Shown here: positions 35,760-48,150 of the stretch, piece after piece
Position numbering within the stretch: the first letter of the stretch is position 1
Layout: every line of letters begins with the position of its first letter
Assembly (NCBI RefSeq): GCF_010179735.1
Contig: NZ_JAAEEH010000020.1
Location: forward strand, 1 to 56,750
From: Anaerotalea alkaliphila
GTDB taxonomy: Bacteria; Bacillota; Clostridia; Lachnospirales; Vallitaleaceae
Direction: 5' to 3'
DNA length: 56,750 nt
Program-made: the position numbers and the translations under genes
The notes under the pieces: generated by a model
Database searches by the model: none
Told to the model about the DNA's origin: nothing
Seen by the model: the letters and a program-made list of their open reading frames with translations, nothing else

Positions 35760-35795
35760 AGGCCTTCCATCCCTGATTCCAGAGACGAAAGACCT
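35760..35795 (-). terminator. T-box-controlled terminator of the leuA leader
   Basis: Minus strand AGGTCTTTCGTCTCTG pairs along its length (allowing G-T) with CAGGGATGGAAGGCCT and is followed by TTTTT (35756-35760). Confidence 0.85.
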
Positions 35796-36031
35796 GTCCT
35801 TCCGCGTTACCACTCCAATTCGCCCCATGACAAGGCGCACTTAGCAAGATACCTGCATATCTCCTCGATATAACGGTCGAACCCGACAATGCCTACTGCT
35901 ACTTCAGCACGTGACTCCAGGGCTAGTTCACCATCGCTTCGCTGCCGCCTCACACCTGCCGCCGGCTCTCTGAAAGCTCTACAACCGCTACTGCTCCCCT
36001 TCATCGTCTTTCTTGAGATAAAGTTTAATGT

Positions 36032-36060
36032 ATCATACACCATTCCGGCGTCTTTGTCAA
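36032..36060 (-). promoter_or_regulatory. Sigma-A promoter of leuA
   Basis: TTGACA (36055-36060), 17-bp spacer, TATGAT (36032-36037) on the minus strand, just before the T-box leader and just past the DUF554 stop. Confidence 0.85.
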
Positions 36061-36071
36061 GGCCAAAAGGC

Positions 36072-36764
36072 CTATGCCCCCTGGAAGAATCCCGTCAAGA
36101 CCAGCAGCAGGACCACCACCAGCAGGCTGGGCAGCATGTTCGCCACCTTGATCCGCTTGATCTCCAGCAGGTTGAAGCCCAGACCCATGAGCAGGATGCC
36201 GCCGCAGGCCACCACCTCCTGGATGAAGGCCTCGTCCAGCACGTTCTCCAGGAGTCCTGCGAAAAGGGTCAGGCCTCCCTGGTAGACCAGCAGGGGGATG
36301 GCGGAGAAGAGGACGCCGATCCCCAGGGTGGAGGACAGGGCAATGGAAGCGAATCCGTCCATGATGGACTTTGTCAACAACAGGGTGGGGGCGTGCCCCG
36401 TCCCCTCCTGTATGGCCCCCAGGATGGTCAGGGACCCCATGCAGAAGAGCAGGAAAGCGGTCACGATGCCTTCCGTGAACCGGTCGTGGCTGGACTTGAA
36501 GATCCTCTTCACCTGGTCCCCCGCCTTGTTGAAACCGGCCTCCACATCCAGCAGCTCTCCCGACACCGATCCGATGATCAGTGCGAAAATCATCACCAGG
36601 ACATTCTGCACCTGGAGGGCCATCTGGAGCCCCAGCATCAGGGTGAACAGGCCGATGGCCTGGAAGGCGATCTTCGTCACCCGCTCCGAAAGCCTGGCAT
36701 GGAGCAGGAGTCCGATCAGGCTTCCTGCCACCACCGTGCCCACATTGACGAACGTTCCGATCAT
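36072..36764 (-). CDS. DUF554 family membrane protein
   Basis: A 230-residue protein with about seven hydrophobic helices and the DUF554 pattern: the start MIGTFVNVGTVVAGSLIGLLL and the segments GSLTILGAIQEG and LTKSIMDGFASIAL. The family (YdfK/YqgA in other bacteria) is widespread and its function, possibly transport, is not known. It starts 21 bases after aroF and probably shares its promoter. Confidence 0.9.
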   Translation of the reverse strand: MIGTFVNVGTVVAGSLIGLLLHARLSERVTKIAFQAIGLFTLMLGLQMALQVQNVLVMIFALIIGSVSGELLDVEAGFNKAGDQVKRIFKSSHDRFTEGIVTAFLLFCMGSLTILGAIQEGTGHAPTLLLTKSIMDGFASIALSSTLGIGVLFSAIPLLVYQGGLTLFAGLLENVLDEAFIQEVVACGGILLMGLGFNLLEIKRIKVANMLPSLLVVVLLLVLTGFFQGA

Positions 36765-36785
36765 GTCCGCACCTCCCTCTCCGGC

Positions 36786-37814
36786 CTACAGCTTGTCCGC
36801 AATGGTGCAGACCGTGCGCTCCGTGTCTTCCCAGGAAAGGCAGGGGTCCGTGATGGATTTTCCGTAGACGCCTTCCCCCACGCCCTGGCAGCCGCCCTCG
36901 ATATAGCTTTCCATCATCAGTCCCTTGATGTGCTTCTTCAGGGTCGGGTCGTAGTGCCTGTTCCGGACGATCTCATAGGCAATCCTGGGCTGCTCCAGGT
37001 ATTTCTTGTTGGAGTTGGCGTGGTTCGTGTCGATGATGATGCTGGGGAAGGACAGGTCCCGCTCCAGGTATTTTTCGATCAGATAGACGATGTCCTCGTA
37101 GTGGTAGTTCGGGAAGTTCCTTCCGTACTGGTCCACGTACCCCCGCATGATGGCGTGGGCAAGGGGGTTGCCGGTGGTTTCCACCTCATGCCCCCGGAAG
37201 ATGAAATTGTGTCCGATCTGGGCCGCCTTGATGGCGTTCAGCATGACCGTGATGTCGCCGCTGGTGGGGTTCTTCATCCCCACGGGAACTTCCACGCCAC
37301 TGACCGTCAGCCGGTGCTGCTGGTTCTCCACGGACCTTGCACCCACGGCGATATAGCTCAAGATGTCCGAAAGGTAGGCGTAGTTCTCGGGATACAGCAT
37401 CTCGTCCGCCGCGGTCATCCCCGTGTCCTCCGCAACCCGCAGATGCAGTCTTCGGATGGCCTTCAGGCCCTCCACGATGTTGGCACTGTCGTTGGGGTCG
37501 GGCTGGTGCATCATTCCCTTGTAGCCTTCTCCGGTGGTCCTTGGCTTGTTGGTGTAGATCCGGGGCACGATGAGGATCTTGTCCTTCACCTTTTCCTGCA
37601 GTCCCGCCAGTCGGCCCATGTAATCCCTGACCGCATCCTCGTTGTCTGCGCTGCAGGGGCCCACGATCAGCAGGAACTGGTCGTTCCCGCCGGTGAATAT
37701 TTCCTTGATCTTGGCGTCCCTGGCGGCTTTCGCCTCCCGGACGGCGGGCGAGACGGGAGCCTCGGCGATGATTTCCTCGGGGCTTGGCAACTGCCTGACA
37801 TATGTTAAACCCAT
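36786..37814 (-). CDS. aroF: 3-deoxy-7-phosphoheptulonate (DAHP) synthase, AroG/F/H type
   Basis: First enzyme of the shikimate pathway, joining PEP and erythrose 4-phosphate. The 342 residues match the type I alpha (E. coli-like) group: LLIVGPCSADN, PRIYTNKPRTTGEGYKG, KNPTSGD and RGHEVETTG, with metal ligands in DTNHANSNK and MMESYIEGG. The start codon follows GGAGGAGG at short spacing. I see no regulatory ACT or chorismate mutase domain. A strong promoter precedes it. Confidence 0.95.
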   Translation of the reverse strand: MGLTYVRQLPSPEEIIAEAPVSPAVREAKAARDAKIKEIFTGGNDQFLLIVGPCSADNEDAVRDYMGRLAGLQEKVKDKILIVPRIYTNKPRTTGEGYKGMMHQPDPNDSANIVEGLKAIRRLHLRVAEDTGMTAADEMLYPENYAYLSDILSYIAVGARSVENQQHRLTVSGVEVPVGMKNPTSGDITVMLNAIKAAQIGHNFIFRGHEVETTGNPLAHAIMRGYVDQYGRNFPNYHYEDIVYLIEKYLERDLSFPSIIIDTNHANSNKKYLEQPRIAYEIVRNRHYDPTLKKHIKGLMMESYIEGGCQGVGEGVYGKSITDPCLSWEDTERTVCTIADKL

Positions 37815-37868
37815 GCTTCCTCCTCCAGGCCTGAAAGCGGCCTTTTCACAAATTTCCATTTAGGAATA

Positions 37869-37897
37869 GTTATACTACTATTGGAGGTCTTTGTCAA
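37869..37897 (-). promoter_or_regulatory. Sigma-A promoter of aroF
   Basis: TTGACA (37892-37897), 17-bp spacer, TATAAC (37869-37874) on the minus strand, about 55 bases before the start codon. Confidence 0.8.
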
Positions 37898-37928
37898 GCG
37901 GTTGCCGCCCTTCCCGGGCCCCTTCCGG

Positions 37929-39683
37929 TCAGGAGCGGGGCAGCTTCACCTTGAAGGTGGTCCCCTTGCCGGGGGTGGACTCCACCCGGACGCTTCCCTT
38001 GTAGAGTTCCGCGATGTGCTTCACGATGGAAAGCCCCAGCCCCGTGCCCCCCATGTTCCTGGAGCGCCCCCGGTCCACCCGGTAGAACCTTTCGAAGAGC
38101 CGGGGGAGGTGCTCTTCCCCGATGCCGATGCCCGTATCCTCCACCTCGATCCGCAGGGCCTTGAAGCCTTCCTTCAACCGGAGGGTCACCCGCCCCTGCT
38201 CCGTGTACTTGATGCCGTTGTCCACCAGGTTGATCAGGAGCTGCTTGATCCGGTCCGGATTGCAGGGATAGGGCCGCACCCCCTCCTGCACTTCCAGCAC
38301 CAGCTCGATCCCCTTGTCTTCCGCCTTCTGTTCCAGGAGGTCCATCACCTCCCTGGCCACTTCCTCCACGGGGATGATCCGCAGGACCTTCTCCCTCCCC
38401 ATGGTCTCGATCTCCCCCAGGGAAAGGATGTCGGCGATGAGGGTGTTCAGCCTCTCGGCCTCGATCTCGATGATCTCCAGGAACCGTCGGGCGGTGGCTG
38501 GGTCTTCCATGGCCCCCTCCCGGAGGGCTTCCACGAACCCCTGGATGGAGGTCAGCGGTGTCCGCAGCTCATGGGTCACATTGGAGACGAAATCCCTCCG
38601 GATGTTCTCCAGCTTCCGGATCTGGGTCACGTCCTCCACCATGACCAGCACGCCGTAGGGGTAGGGCCCCTGGGTCGTCGTCCGGATGGGGTTGGCCGTT
38701 AGCCGCAGGATCCGATCCGGTCCGCCGCTTTTCATGGTGATTTCCATGTTCCGGTAGTCTTCCTTGTCCAGGGCGTCCTCCACCAGGGAGAACAGGTCCG
38801 TGTTCCGGATGGCGGCGTAGAACTCCTGCCCCGTGACGTCCGTCTCCTCCAGCCCCAGGAGGCGCAGGAAGTTCTGGTTGTGCAGGATGAACCGGTAGTC
38901 GCCGCCGATGGCCGCCATCCCCGTCTCCATGCTGGACAGCACGGACTGGAGTTCCGCGTTCCTCTCCTCCAGCTGCCAGCGGTTCTTGTTCAAGGTATAG
39001 GTCATCTGGTTGAAGGCGTCCACCAGGACCCCGATCTCATCCGTCCGGCGGATCCGGATCTTCTCGTCGTAGTTCCCCTGGGTGATGGACAGGGCCGTGT
39101 CCGTGAGCTCCTCCACCGGTTCCATGAACCTGCGGGTGAAGACCCAGGCGGTGGCCATGGCCACGGCACCTCCCACGCCGATTCCCAGGAGCACCCCGTT
39201 GAGCAGGTCCCAGACCAGTCCCCGGACCTGCAGCATGGGAACAGAGATGCGCAGGACCCCTGTTCCTTCCCCCATCTCCAGGGGAGCGGCGAAGTAATAG
39301 TAGTACTCCTGCAGGGTGGCGCTGTAGCGGAGGGCCGTCCTCTCGCTGCCCTGGAGGGCGGCGGCCACCTCCTCCCTCCACCGGTGGTTCTCCATCTTTT
39401 CGTAGTCCATATGGGTGTCCGCCAGCACGGTCCCTTCCGGGTCCATGATGGTGATCCTGGAATTGATCTTGCTTCCGTAGTTCTCCACCAGGGACAGGTA
39501 CTCTTCGGGGCTGTCCATCCCGGCCTCCCGCAGGATCCCCTGGACCAGGGTCATCTGGGTCCTGGTCTCGTTGGCGGTCCGCGTCTGGAGGTCCGCGTAG
39601 AGGCTCCTCCAGGAAAAGAGGGCCGCGATGAGCAGCGCCAGGGCTACCACACCGATTTGCAAGGCAAGCAGTTTTTTACGCAT
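37929..39683 (-). CDS. phoR: Phosphate-regulon sensor histidine kinase PhoR
   Basis: A 584-residue membrane kinase. It has transmembrane helices at about 5-25 and 158-182 around an extracytoplasmic sensor, a HAMP domain at about 183-235, a PAS domain at about 240-350 and a HisKA domain with phospho-acceptor His371 in NVTHELRTPLTS. The ATPase domain has the N, G1 and G2 boxes (LVDNGIKYT, DTGIGIG, GTGLGLS). The domain order and the phoU-phoP neighbours identify it as PhoR. It is the last gene of the unit, 11 bases after phoP. Confidence 0.92.
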   Translation of the reverse strand: MRKKLLALQIGVVALALLIAALFSWRSLYADLQTRTANETRTQMTLVQGILREAGMDSPEEYLSLVENYGSKINSRITIMDPEGTVLADTHMDYEKMENHRWREEVAAALQGSERTALRYSATLQEYYYYFAAPLEMGEGTGVLRISVPMLQVRGLVWDLLNGVLLGIGVGGAVAMATAWVFTRRFMEPVEELTDTALSITQGNYDEKIRIRRTDEIGVLVDAFNQMTYTLNKNRWQLEERNAELQSVLSSMETGMAAIGGDYRFILHNQNFLRLLGLEETDVTGQEFYAAIRNTDLFSLVEDALDKEDYRNMEITMKSGGPDRILRLTANPIRTTTQGPYPYGVLVMVEDVTQIRKLENIRRDFVSNVTHELRTPLTSIQGFVEALREGAMEDPATARRFLEIIEIEAERLNTLIADILSLGEIETMGREKVLRIIPVEEVAREVMDLLEQKAEDKGIELVLEVQEGVRPYPCNPDRIKQLLINLVDNGIKYTEQGRVTLRLKEGFKALRIEVEDTGIGIGEEHLPRLFERFYRVDRGRSRNMGGTGLGLSIVKHIAELYKGSVRVESTPGKGTTFKVKLPRS

Positions 39684-39694
39684 GTGGTCCTCCC

Positions 39695-40411
39695 TCAGCC
39701 GATCTTGTACCCCACGCCCCGGACGGTCCTGATGTATTCGGGATGTGCGTCGTCCAATTCGATCTTCTTGCGCAGGTTCCGGATGTGGACATCCACCGTC
39801 CTGGTTTCCCCATAGTATTCATAGCCCCAGATCTTCTCCAGCAACTGCTCCCGGTCGAAGACCCTCCCCCGGTTCTTCAGCAGCAGGAAAAGGAGCTCGA
39901 ACTCCTTCAGGGGCAGCTCCAGCAGCTCCCCTCGGAGGAGGACCTCCCTTTTCTCCCTGTCCATGCGCAGGTCCTTGTAGGCTGCCACCGTTTCCTTCTC
40001 TCCCGGTTCCTTCTCCTGTTCCTTCGGCTCCTGGGGCTGGGTCCGGCGCAGGACCGTCTTGATCCTGGCCTGGAGCTCCCTTGCCCCGAAGGGCTTGCCC
40101 ATGTAGTCGTCAGCTCCCATCTCCAGCCCCAGGACCGTGTCGATTTCCTCGTTCCTGGCCGTCAGCATGATGACCGGCACGTTCCCGTGGCGGGGGTGGC
40201 TGCGGATCCTGCGGAGGACCTCCAGCCCGTCCATGCCGGGCAGCATCAGGTCCAGGAGCACCAGGTCCACCGCTTCCCTATCCAGGATCTCCAGCCCTTT
40301 TTCCCCGTCCAAGGCCTGAAAGACCAGGTCCCCGTTCTTCTCCAGGGTATAGCGGAGGAGCTCCAGGATATGCTCTTCGTCGTCAATGGTCAAGATTCTC
40401 AATTGGGCCAA
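39695..40411 (-). CDS. phoP: Phosphate-regulon response regulator PhoP
   Basis: A 238-residue OmpR-family regulator. The receiver has Asp10/Asp11, phospho-acceptor Asp54 in LLDLMLPG, Thr84 and Lys106. The winged helix ends with TVDVHIRNLRKKI and RTVRGVGYKI. The best start is TTG at 40411 with AAGGAGGGG at good distance; no ATG fits without a long unlikely extension. It partners phoR, is preceded by phoU, and probably acts on the PHO-box-like repeat upstream. Confidence 0.93.
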   Translation of the reverse strand: MAQLRILTIDDEEHILELLRYTLEKNGDLVFQALDGEKGLEILDREAVDLVLLDLMLPGMDGLEVLRRIRSHPRHGNVPVIMLTARNEEIDTVLGLEMGADDYMGKPFGARELQARIKTVLRRTQPQEPKEQEKEPGEKETVAAYKDLRMDREKREVLLRGELLELPLKEFELLFLLLKNRGRVFDREQLLEKIWGYEYYGETRTVDVHIRNLRKKIELDDAHPEYIRTVRGVGYKIG

Positions 40412-40439
40412 ACAGGTCCCCTCCTTCCTGTGCCTGCAG

Positions 40440-41102
40440 TTATTTCGATTGGGGCTTGGTGCGCTCACCGCTGACGAAATACAGGACCCATTCCGCGATG
40501 TTGGTGGAATGGTCCGCCATCCGTTCCAGATACTTTGTGATGAAGATGTAGTAGATGTTCTGTCTTGTCTTGGTGGGGTCCTGTTCGATGGCCTCCACCA
40601 GGTCGTCCACGATGCTGCGGAAGAATTCGTCCACCTCGTCGTCCCTTTCGCAGACCTCTGCCGCCAGGACCTCGTCCTTCCGGATGAAGGCGTCGATGGT
40701 GTCCCGGATCATCCTCTTCACCTTTTCCGCCATCAGGAAGATCGGGGGGAGGGGTTTCACGTACCCGATTTCGCTGTTCTTCACGATGTAGGAGCAGATG
40801 TCCTCACAATGGTCACCAATCCGCTCCAGGTCCGTGACAATCTTCAATATGGATGCCACGTCCCGCAGGTCGGTGGCGATGGGCTGCTGCCTGGCCACGA
40901 TGGTGAAGCACTCCTTTTCAATCTCCATCTCCATCCGGTCGATCTCGTCGTCCCTTTCCATGACCTCTGCGGCCAATGGCAGGTTGTTCTTCCGCAGGGC
41001 CTCCATGGTGTCGTCGATGGACTTTTCGATCAGGGCCCCCATCTTCACCAGGTCCTTGTGCAGGGTGTTCAGTTCCTTGTCGAATTCATAACGTATGGGC
41101 AT
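40440..41102 (-). CDS. phoU: Phosphate signalling protein PhoU
   Basis: A 220-residue all-helical protein made of two PhoU repeats. Each has the metal-binding helix pattern, seen as VTDLERIGDHCEDIC in the first and KYLERMADHSTNIAE in the second. PhoU links the Pst phosphate transporter to PhoR and restrains the response. The ATG has AGGAGG. No pst genes are next to it, so they must be elsewhere. It leads phoU-phoP-phoR. Confidence 0.95.
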   Translation of the reverse strand: MPIRYEFDKELNTLHKDLVKMGALIEKSIDDTMEALRKNNLPLAAEVMERDDEIDRMEMEIEKECFTIVARQQPIATDLRDVASILKIVTDLERIGDHCEDICSYIVKNSEIGYVKPLPPIFLMAEKVKRMIRDTIDAFIRKDEVLAAEVCERDDEVDEFFRSIVDDLVEAIEQDPTKTRQNIYYIFITKYLERMADHSTNIAEWVLYFVSGERTKPQSK

Positions 41103-41162
41103 ATGCTCCTCCTGTGTTTGTATGGTTCCCGTCCCGGATGGCGGGCTTCTTCGAATCAGCAT

Positions 41163-41216
41163 ATTCTACCATTCCGAGGTAAAAGCCACGTGATTGCATT
41201 GTAAAGTTCCTGTAAA
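41163..41216 (-). promoter_or_regulatory. phoU promoter with PHO-box-like direct repeat
   Basis: On the minus strand two TTTACA hexamers (41211-41216 and 41200-41205) are exactly 11 bases apart, separated by GGAAC. This matches the Bacillus PhoP pattern TT(A/T/C)ACA-N5-TT(A/T/C)ACA. A TAGAAT -10 lies at 41163-41168 and no good -35 is present, as expected for an activator-dependent promoter. Confidence 0.65.
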
Positions 41217-41220
41217 GTGT

Positions 41221-42165
41221 TCAGATGCCTTTCCAGACGACGAAGCCCATGAAGAGCAGCAGGCTGGCGATGGTGCTGAAGACCACCATGTTGTTGGTCA
41301 GGTCCACATGCTCCTGTTTCTTGCTATAGCTGGCGATCAGGATGGGCAGGGAGACCGGCGGGGGCAGCAGCAGGAAGACGAAGAACGCGTAGTCCATCAG
41401 CTGGCTTTGCTCCAGGAAACGGTCCAGCACCAGGAACTTGAAGAGGTAGCCTGCGGAGAAGATCAGCAGGTACCGGAGGACGGTGTACCAGAAGCTTTGG
41501 AGGATGTATTTCCTGTCGAAGGCAATTCCGTGCCCCACGATCAAGAAGATCAGGGGACTGGAAAGGGCGGTGACCATCTGTATGGTGGAAAGGATCCCCT
41601 GGCCCCACAGGCTTGCCTGGAGGGGTCCGTACAGGCCGGCCACATTCAGGAGGATCCCCAGCACCACCCCCAGGATGATGGGGGAGCGGAGGAACGCCAT
41701 CAGGAATGCGGCGGTCACCCTTTCCTCCCCCAGGCGGACCTTCATGAACAGGACATAGAGGGTCCAGACGAAAAGCTCGTGGCCAATCCCCAGGAGGGCG
41801 ATGTACTGGAGGTTCTCCTCCCCGAACACGGTGGCGAAGAGGGCGATGCCCAGGAAACCGAAGGCGAAGGAGGTCATCATGAAGGGGACGGTGGGGTTCT
41901 TCAGCAGTCCGGTGAGGTTCAGCAGATAGCCCAGCCCCATGAAGATGGAGCACATGAGGATGATCCCCAGGGTGGCCCCCAGCACCTGGAGGCCGATTTC
42001 CATCCGCAGGAAGGTCAGGAAGAGGACGGCCGGCAGGACCATGTTCACCACCAGCTTCTTCAGGGCCCCCATCTGCTCCGAGGTCAGGAACTGCGTTGTC
42101 TTGAAAAAATAGCCCATCCCTATGAATAGAAAGATGGGCATTGTTTTTACGATGAGCTCATTCAT
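41221..42165 (-). CDS. AEC-family transporter (auxin efflux carrier-like)
   Basis: A 314-residue protein with about 10 hydrophobic helices in two halves, typical of bacterial AEC permeases (NELIVKTMPIFLFIGMGYFF start, conserved Asn/Pro in NMVLPAVLFLTF). Characterised bacterial relatives move malate or other carboxylates, but the substrate here is unknown. The RBS is GGAGAG. It lies 37 bases after deoD. Confidence 0.85.
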   Translation of the reverse strand: MNELIVKTMPIFLFIGMGYFFKTTQFLTSEQMGALKKLVVNMVLPAVLFLTFLRMEIGLQVLGATLGIILMCSIFMGLGYLLNLTGLLKNPTVPFMMTSFAFGFLGIALFATVFGEENLQYIALLGIGHELFVWTLYVLFMKVRLGEERVTAAFLMAFLRSPIILGVVLGILLNVAGLYGPLQASLWGQGILSTIQMVTALSSPLIFLIVGHGIAFDRKYILQSFWYTVLRYLLIFSAGYLFKFLVLDRFLEQSQLMDYAFFVFLLLPPPVSLPILIASYSKKQEHVDLTNNMVVFSTIASLLLFMGFVVWKGI

Positions 42166-42202
42166 TTATACTCTCCTCTTCCTCTCTCCTCATTGCGGTC
42201 CT

Positions 42203-42919
42203 CTAGAGGACCGCCCCCTGGAGGGCTACGTCCATCATCTTTGTGAACGAGCGCTGCCGCTCCCCGCTGGTGGTGGCCTCCCGGGTGGCAAGGGAATCGG
42301 AGACCGTCAGGATGCAGCTGGCTTTCTTGCCCAATATCCTGGCGTTGGCGAAGAGGGCGAAGCTTTCCATCTCCACCGCGATGCAGCCCTCCTTGTCCCG
42401 GATGTCCTTGAAGGCCTCGTGGTCCTGCCGGTAGAACACGTCAGAGGAATGGATCCTTCCGGTGCGCAGGGGAATCCCCAGCCCTTCGGCGGCCTGGACC
42501 AGCTTCTTGTTCAGGGCTTCGCTGGCGGGCAGGACCTGCCCCTCAACCCCTCCCTGGACCTTGGCGTAGGTGGATTCCGACCAGGCCTCGGTGGCCAGCA
42601 GAACGTCGTAGAGCTTCAGTTCCGGGGCATAGGCCCCGCAGGAGCCCACCCGGATGATGTTCTCCACCTGGTAGAAGGCGAACAGCTCGTAGGAATAGAT
42701 CCCGATGCTGGGCATCCCCATGCCGGACCCCATGACGGAAACCCTTTTGCCCTTCCAGGTACCTGTGTAGCCGTACATTCCCCGGACCTGGTTGAACTGG
42801 ACGGCATCCTCCAGGTAATTCTCTGCGATGAACTTGGCGCGCAGGGGGTCCCCCGGCATCAACACGGTGCTGGCGATGACTCCTTGCTCCTTGACTTCGA
42901 TATGCGGTGTGGGTATCAT
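42203..42919 (-). CDS. deoD: Purine nucleoside phosphorylase, DeoD type
   Basis: Phosphorolysis of purine nucleosides for salvage. The 238-residue hexameric-type PNP shows MPGDPLRAKFIA, GSGMGMPSIGIYS, the ribose site VEMESFALFA and the base-binding TVSDSL. The start is the ATG after GGAGGAG. It lies in the guaB-led run, so synthesis and salvage of guanine nucleotides are coded together. It is 16 bases after the nuclease gene. Confidence 0.95.
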   Translation of the reverse strand: MIPTPHIEVKEQGVIASTVLMPGDPLRAKFIAENYLEDAVQFNQVRGMYGYTGTWKGKRVSVMGSGMGMPSIGIYSYELFAFYQVENIIRVGSCGAYAPELKLYDVLLATEAWSESTYAKVQGGVEGQVLPASEALNKKLVQAAEGLGIPLRTGRIHSSDVFYRQDHEAFKDIRDKEGCIAVEMESFALFANARILGKKASCILTVSDSLATREATTSGERQRSFTKMMDVALQGAVL

Positions 42920-42935
42920 CCTCTTCTCCTCCTTC

Positions 42936-47085
<4,150 letters not shown>

Positions 47086-47117
47086 ATAAACTTTCCTCCT
47101 GTTCTGTTTTTATGTTG

Positions 47118-47144
47118 TTAGCACTCATATCTGTCGAGTGCTAA
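47118..47144 (-). promoter_or_regulatory. CIRCE element (HrcA operator) of groES-groEL
   Basis: The palindromic consensus TTAGCACTC-N9-GAGTGCTAA is complete. It lies between the promoter and groES, as expected for heat-shock repression by HrcA. Confidence 0.97.
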
Positions 47145-47155
47145 TTCCATCTCCT

Positions 47156-47184
47156 ATATTAATAAGAAGTCGGACAAAATGCAA
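47156..47184 (-). promoter_or_regulatory. Promoter of groES-groEL
   Basis: TTGCAT (47179-47184), 17-bp spacer, TAATAT (47156-47161) on the minus strand, ending 12 bases before CIRCE. Confidence 0.75.
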
Positions 47185-47237
47185 CTCCCTGCTCCATGTG
47201 TAAATGCGCGATGCAGGGCTTTTATCAACAAATAACT

Positions 47238-48146
47238 TCATAATTCTTTGTTTTTCTCTATTTTTCTCTTTTTTTCTATTCCTATCTTGTGGGTCCGGGC
47301 ATACTCGAACAGCACCTGCTGCCCATAGCCCCCTTCTCCCCCAAAATAGCGGGCGGCGAAGGCCTGCAGCCCTTCCCGGGCTACCGCCTCCCCATAGCAG
47401 TGCTCCATGACCCGGGCGACCCATACGTCCGCCGGAAATACCGTCCATCTACCATAGCCGAAAAGGAGGACGCAATCGCCCACCTTCCTCCCCACCCCTT
47501 TGATCCGCCGGAGGGCCTCCAGGGCCTCCCGGTCCTCCAGGAAGGCCACACCTTCAAGGTCCACCTCTCCGGCATGGACCTTCCTGGCGGCGTCCAGCAC
47601 ATAGGGGGCGCGGAAGCCCAGGCGCAGCTCCCGAAGCTCCTCCTCGGTGGCGGACGCCAGGGCCTTCGCCTTTGGAAAGGTCCAGCAGGTCTCCCCCCTC
47701 CATTCCAAGGGCTTCCCGTAGGTCCTGCAGAGGGTCTCCACCAGCCCCTTGATCCTGGGGATGTGGTTGTTCTGGGAAAGGATGAAGGTCACAAGCATCT
47801 CCCAGGGTTCCTGCCGCAGGAGGCGCAGCCCCCGGTTTTCCCCGATGGCCCGGCGGAGGTGTTCATCCTTGTCCGAAAGGCGTCTCTGCAGGGAAGCGTA
47901 GTCCCGGTCCAGGTCGAAATACCCTTTCCAGAGCGCCTCCCATTCCTCCGGGGCGCACCAGGCAGAAAGCCTCCCCCCCTCCTGGCGCAACTCCAGCACC
48001 CGTCCGGAAGCCTGGACCAGGTAGTGGCCCGCACCCAGCTTCCGGTGCCGGAAACTTTGTCCCGTCTCCAGTGTCCGTTCCAGTGAAAAATCCCCTGGAT
48101 CCATGGGGATGGACAGGGGATTTCCAGACGCGAAGTCGTGCTCCAT
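47238..48146 (-). CDS. ogg: 8-oxoguanine DNA glycosylase (OGG1 type)
   Basis: Bifunctional base-excision repair enzyme. The 302-residue protein has the OGG N-terminal domain with LERTLETGQSFRH and a helix-hairpin-helix domain. The latter carries the catalytic Lys221 in KGVGRKVGDC and the Asp240 in FPADVWVARV. A lysine-rich tail (KKRKIEKNK) ends the protein. The alternative, an AlkA-type 3-methyladenine glycosylase, is less likely because the lysine is present. It is 4 bases after glnS, so the two form an operon. Confidence 0.9.
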   Translation of the reverse strand: MEHDFASGNPLSIPMDPGDFSLERTLETGQSFRHRKLGAGHYLVQASGRVLELRQEGGRLSAWCAPEEWEALWKGYFDLDRDYASLQRRLSDKDEHLRRAIGENRGLRLLRQEPWEMLVTFILSQNNHIPRIKGLVETLCRTYGKPLEWRGETCWTFPKAKALASATEEELRELRLGFRAPYVLDAARKVHAGEVDLEGVAFLEDREALEALRRIKGVGRKVGDCVLLFGYGRWTVFPADVWVARVMEHCYGEAVAREGLQAFAARYFGGEGGYGQQVLFEYARTHKIGIEKKRKIEKNKEL

Positions 48147-48150
48147 GGTC

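Larger units (their letters stand above)
35646..36025 (-). promoter_or_regulatory. T-box leader of leuA
   Basis: The 426-base gap upstream of leuA is a T-box leader of about 380 nt. The core reads GGAGTGGTAACGCGGA on the minus strand (35801-35816); its UGGU pairs with a tRNA ending ACCA, as in tRNA-Leu. A candidate specifier is CTA (35924-35926) in GGTGAACTAGCC, a Leu codon followed by G. An overlapping ACT reading is possible but does not fit the gene. A terminator follows the core, then the same two hairpins found in the thrS leader. Confidence 0.88.
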
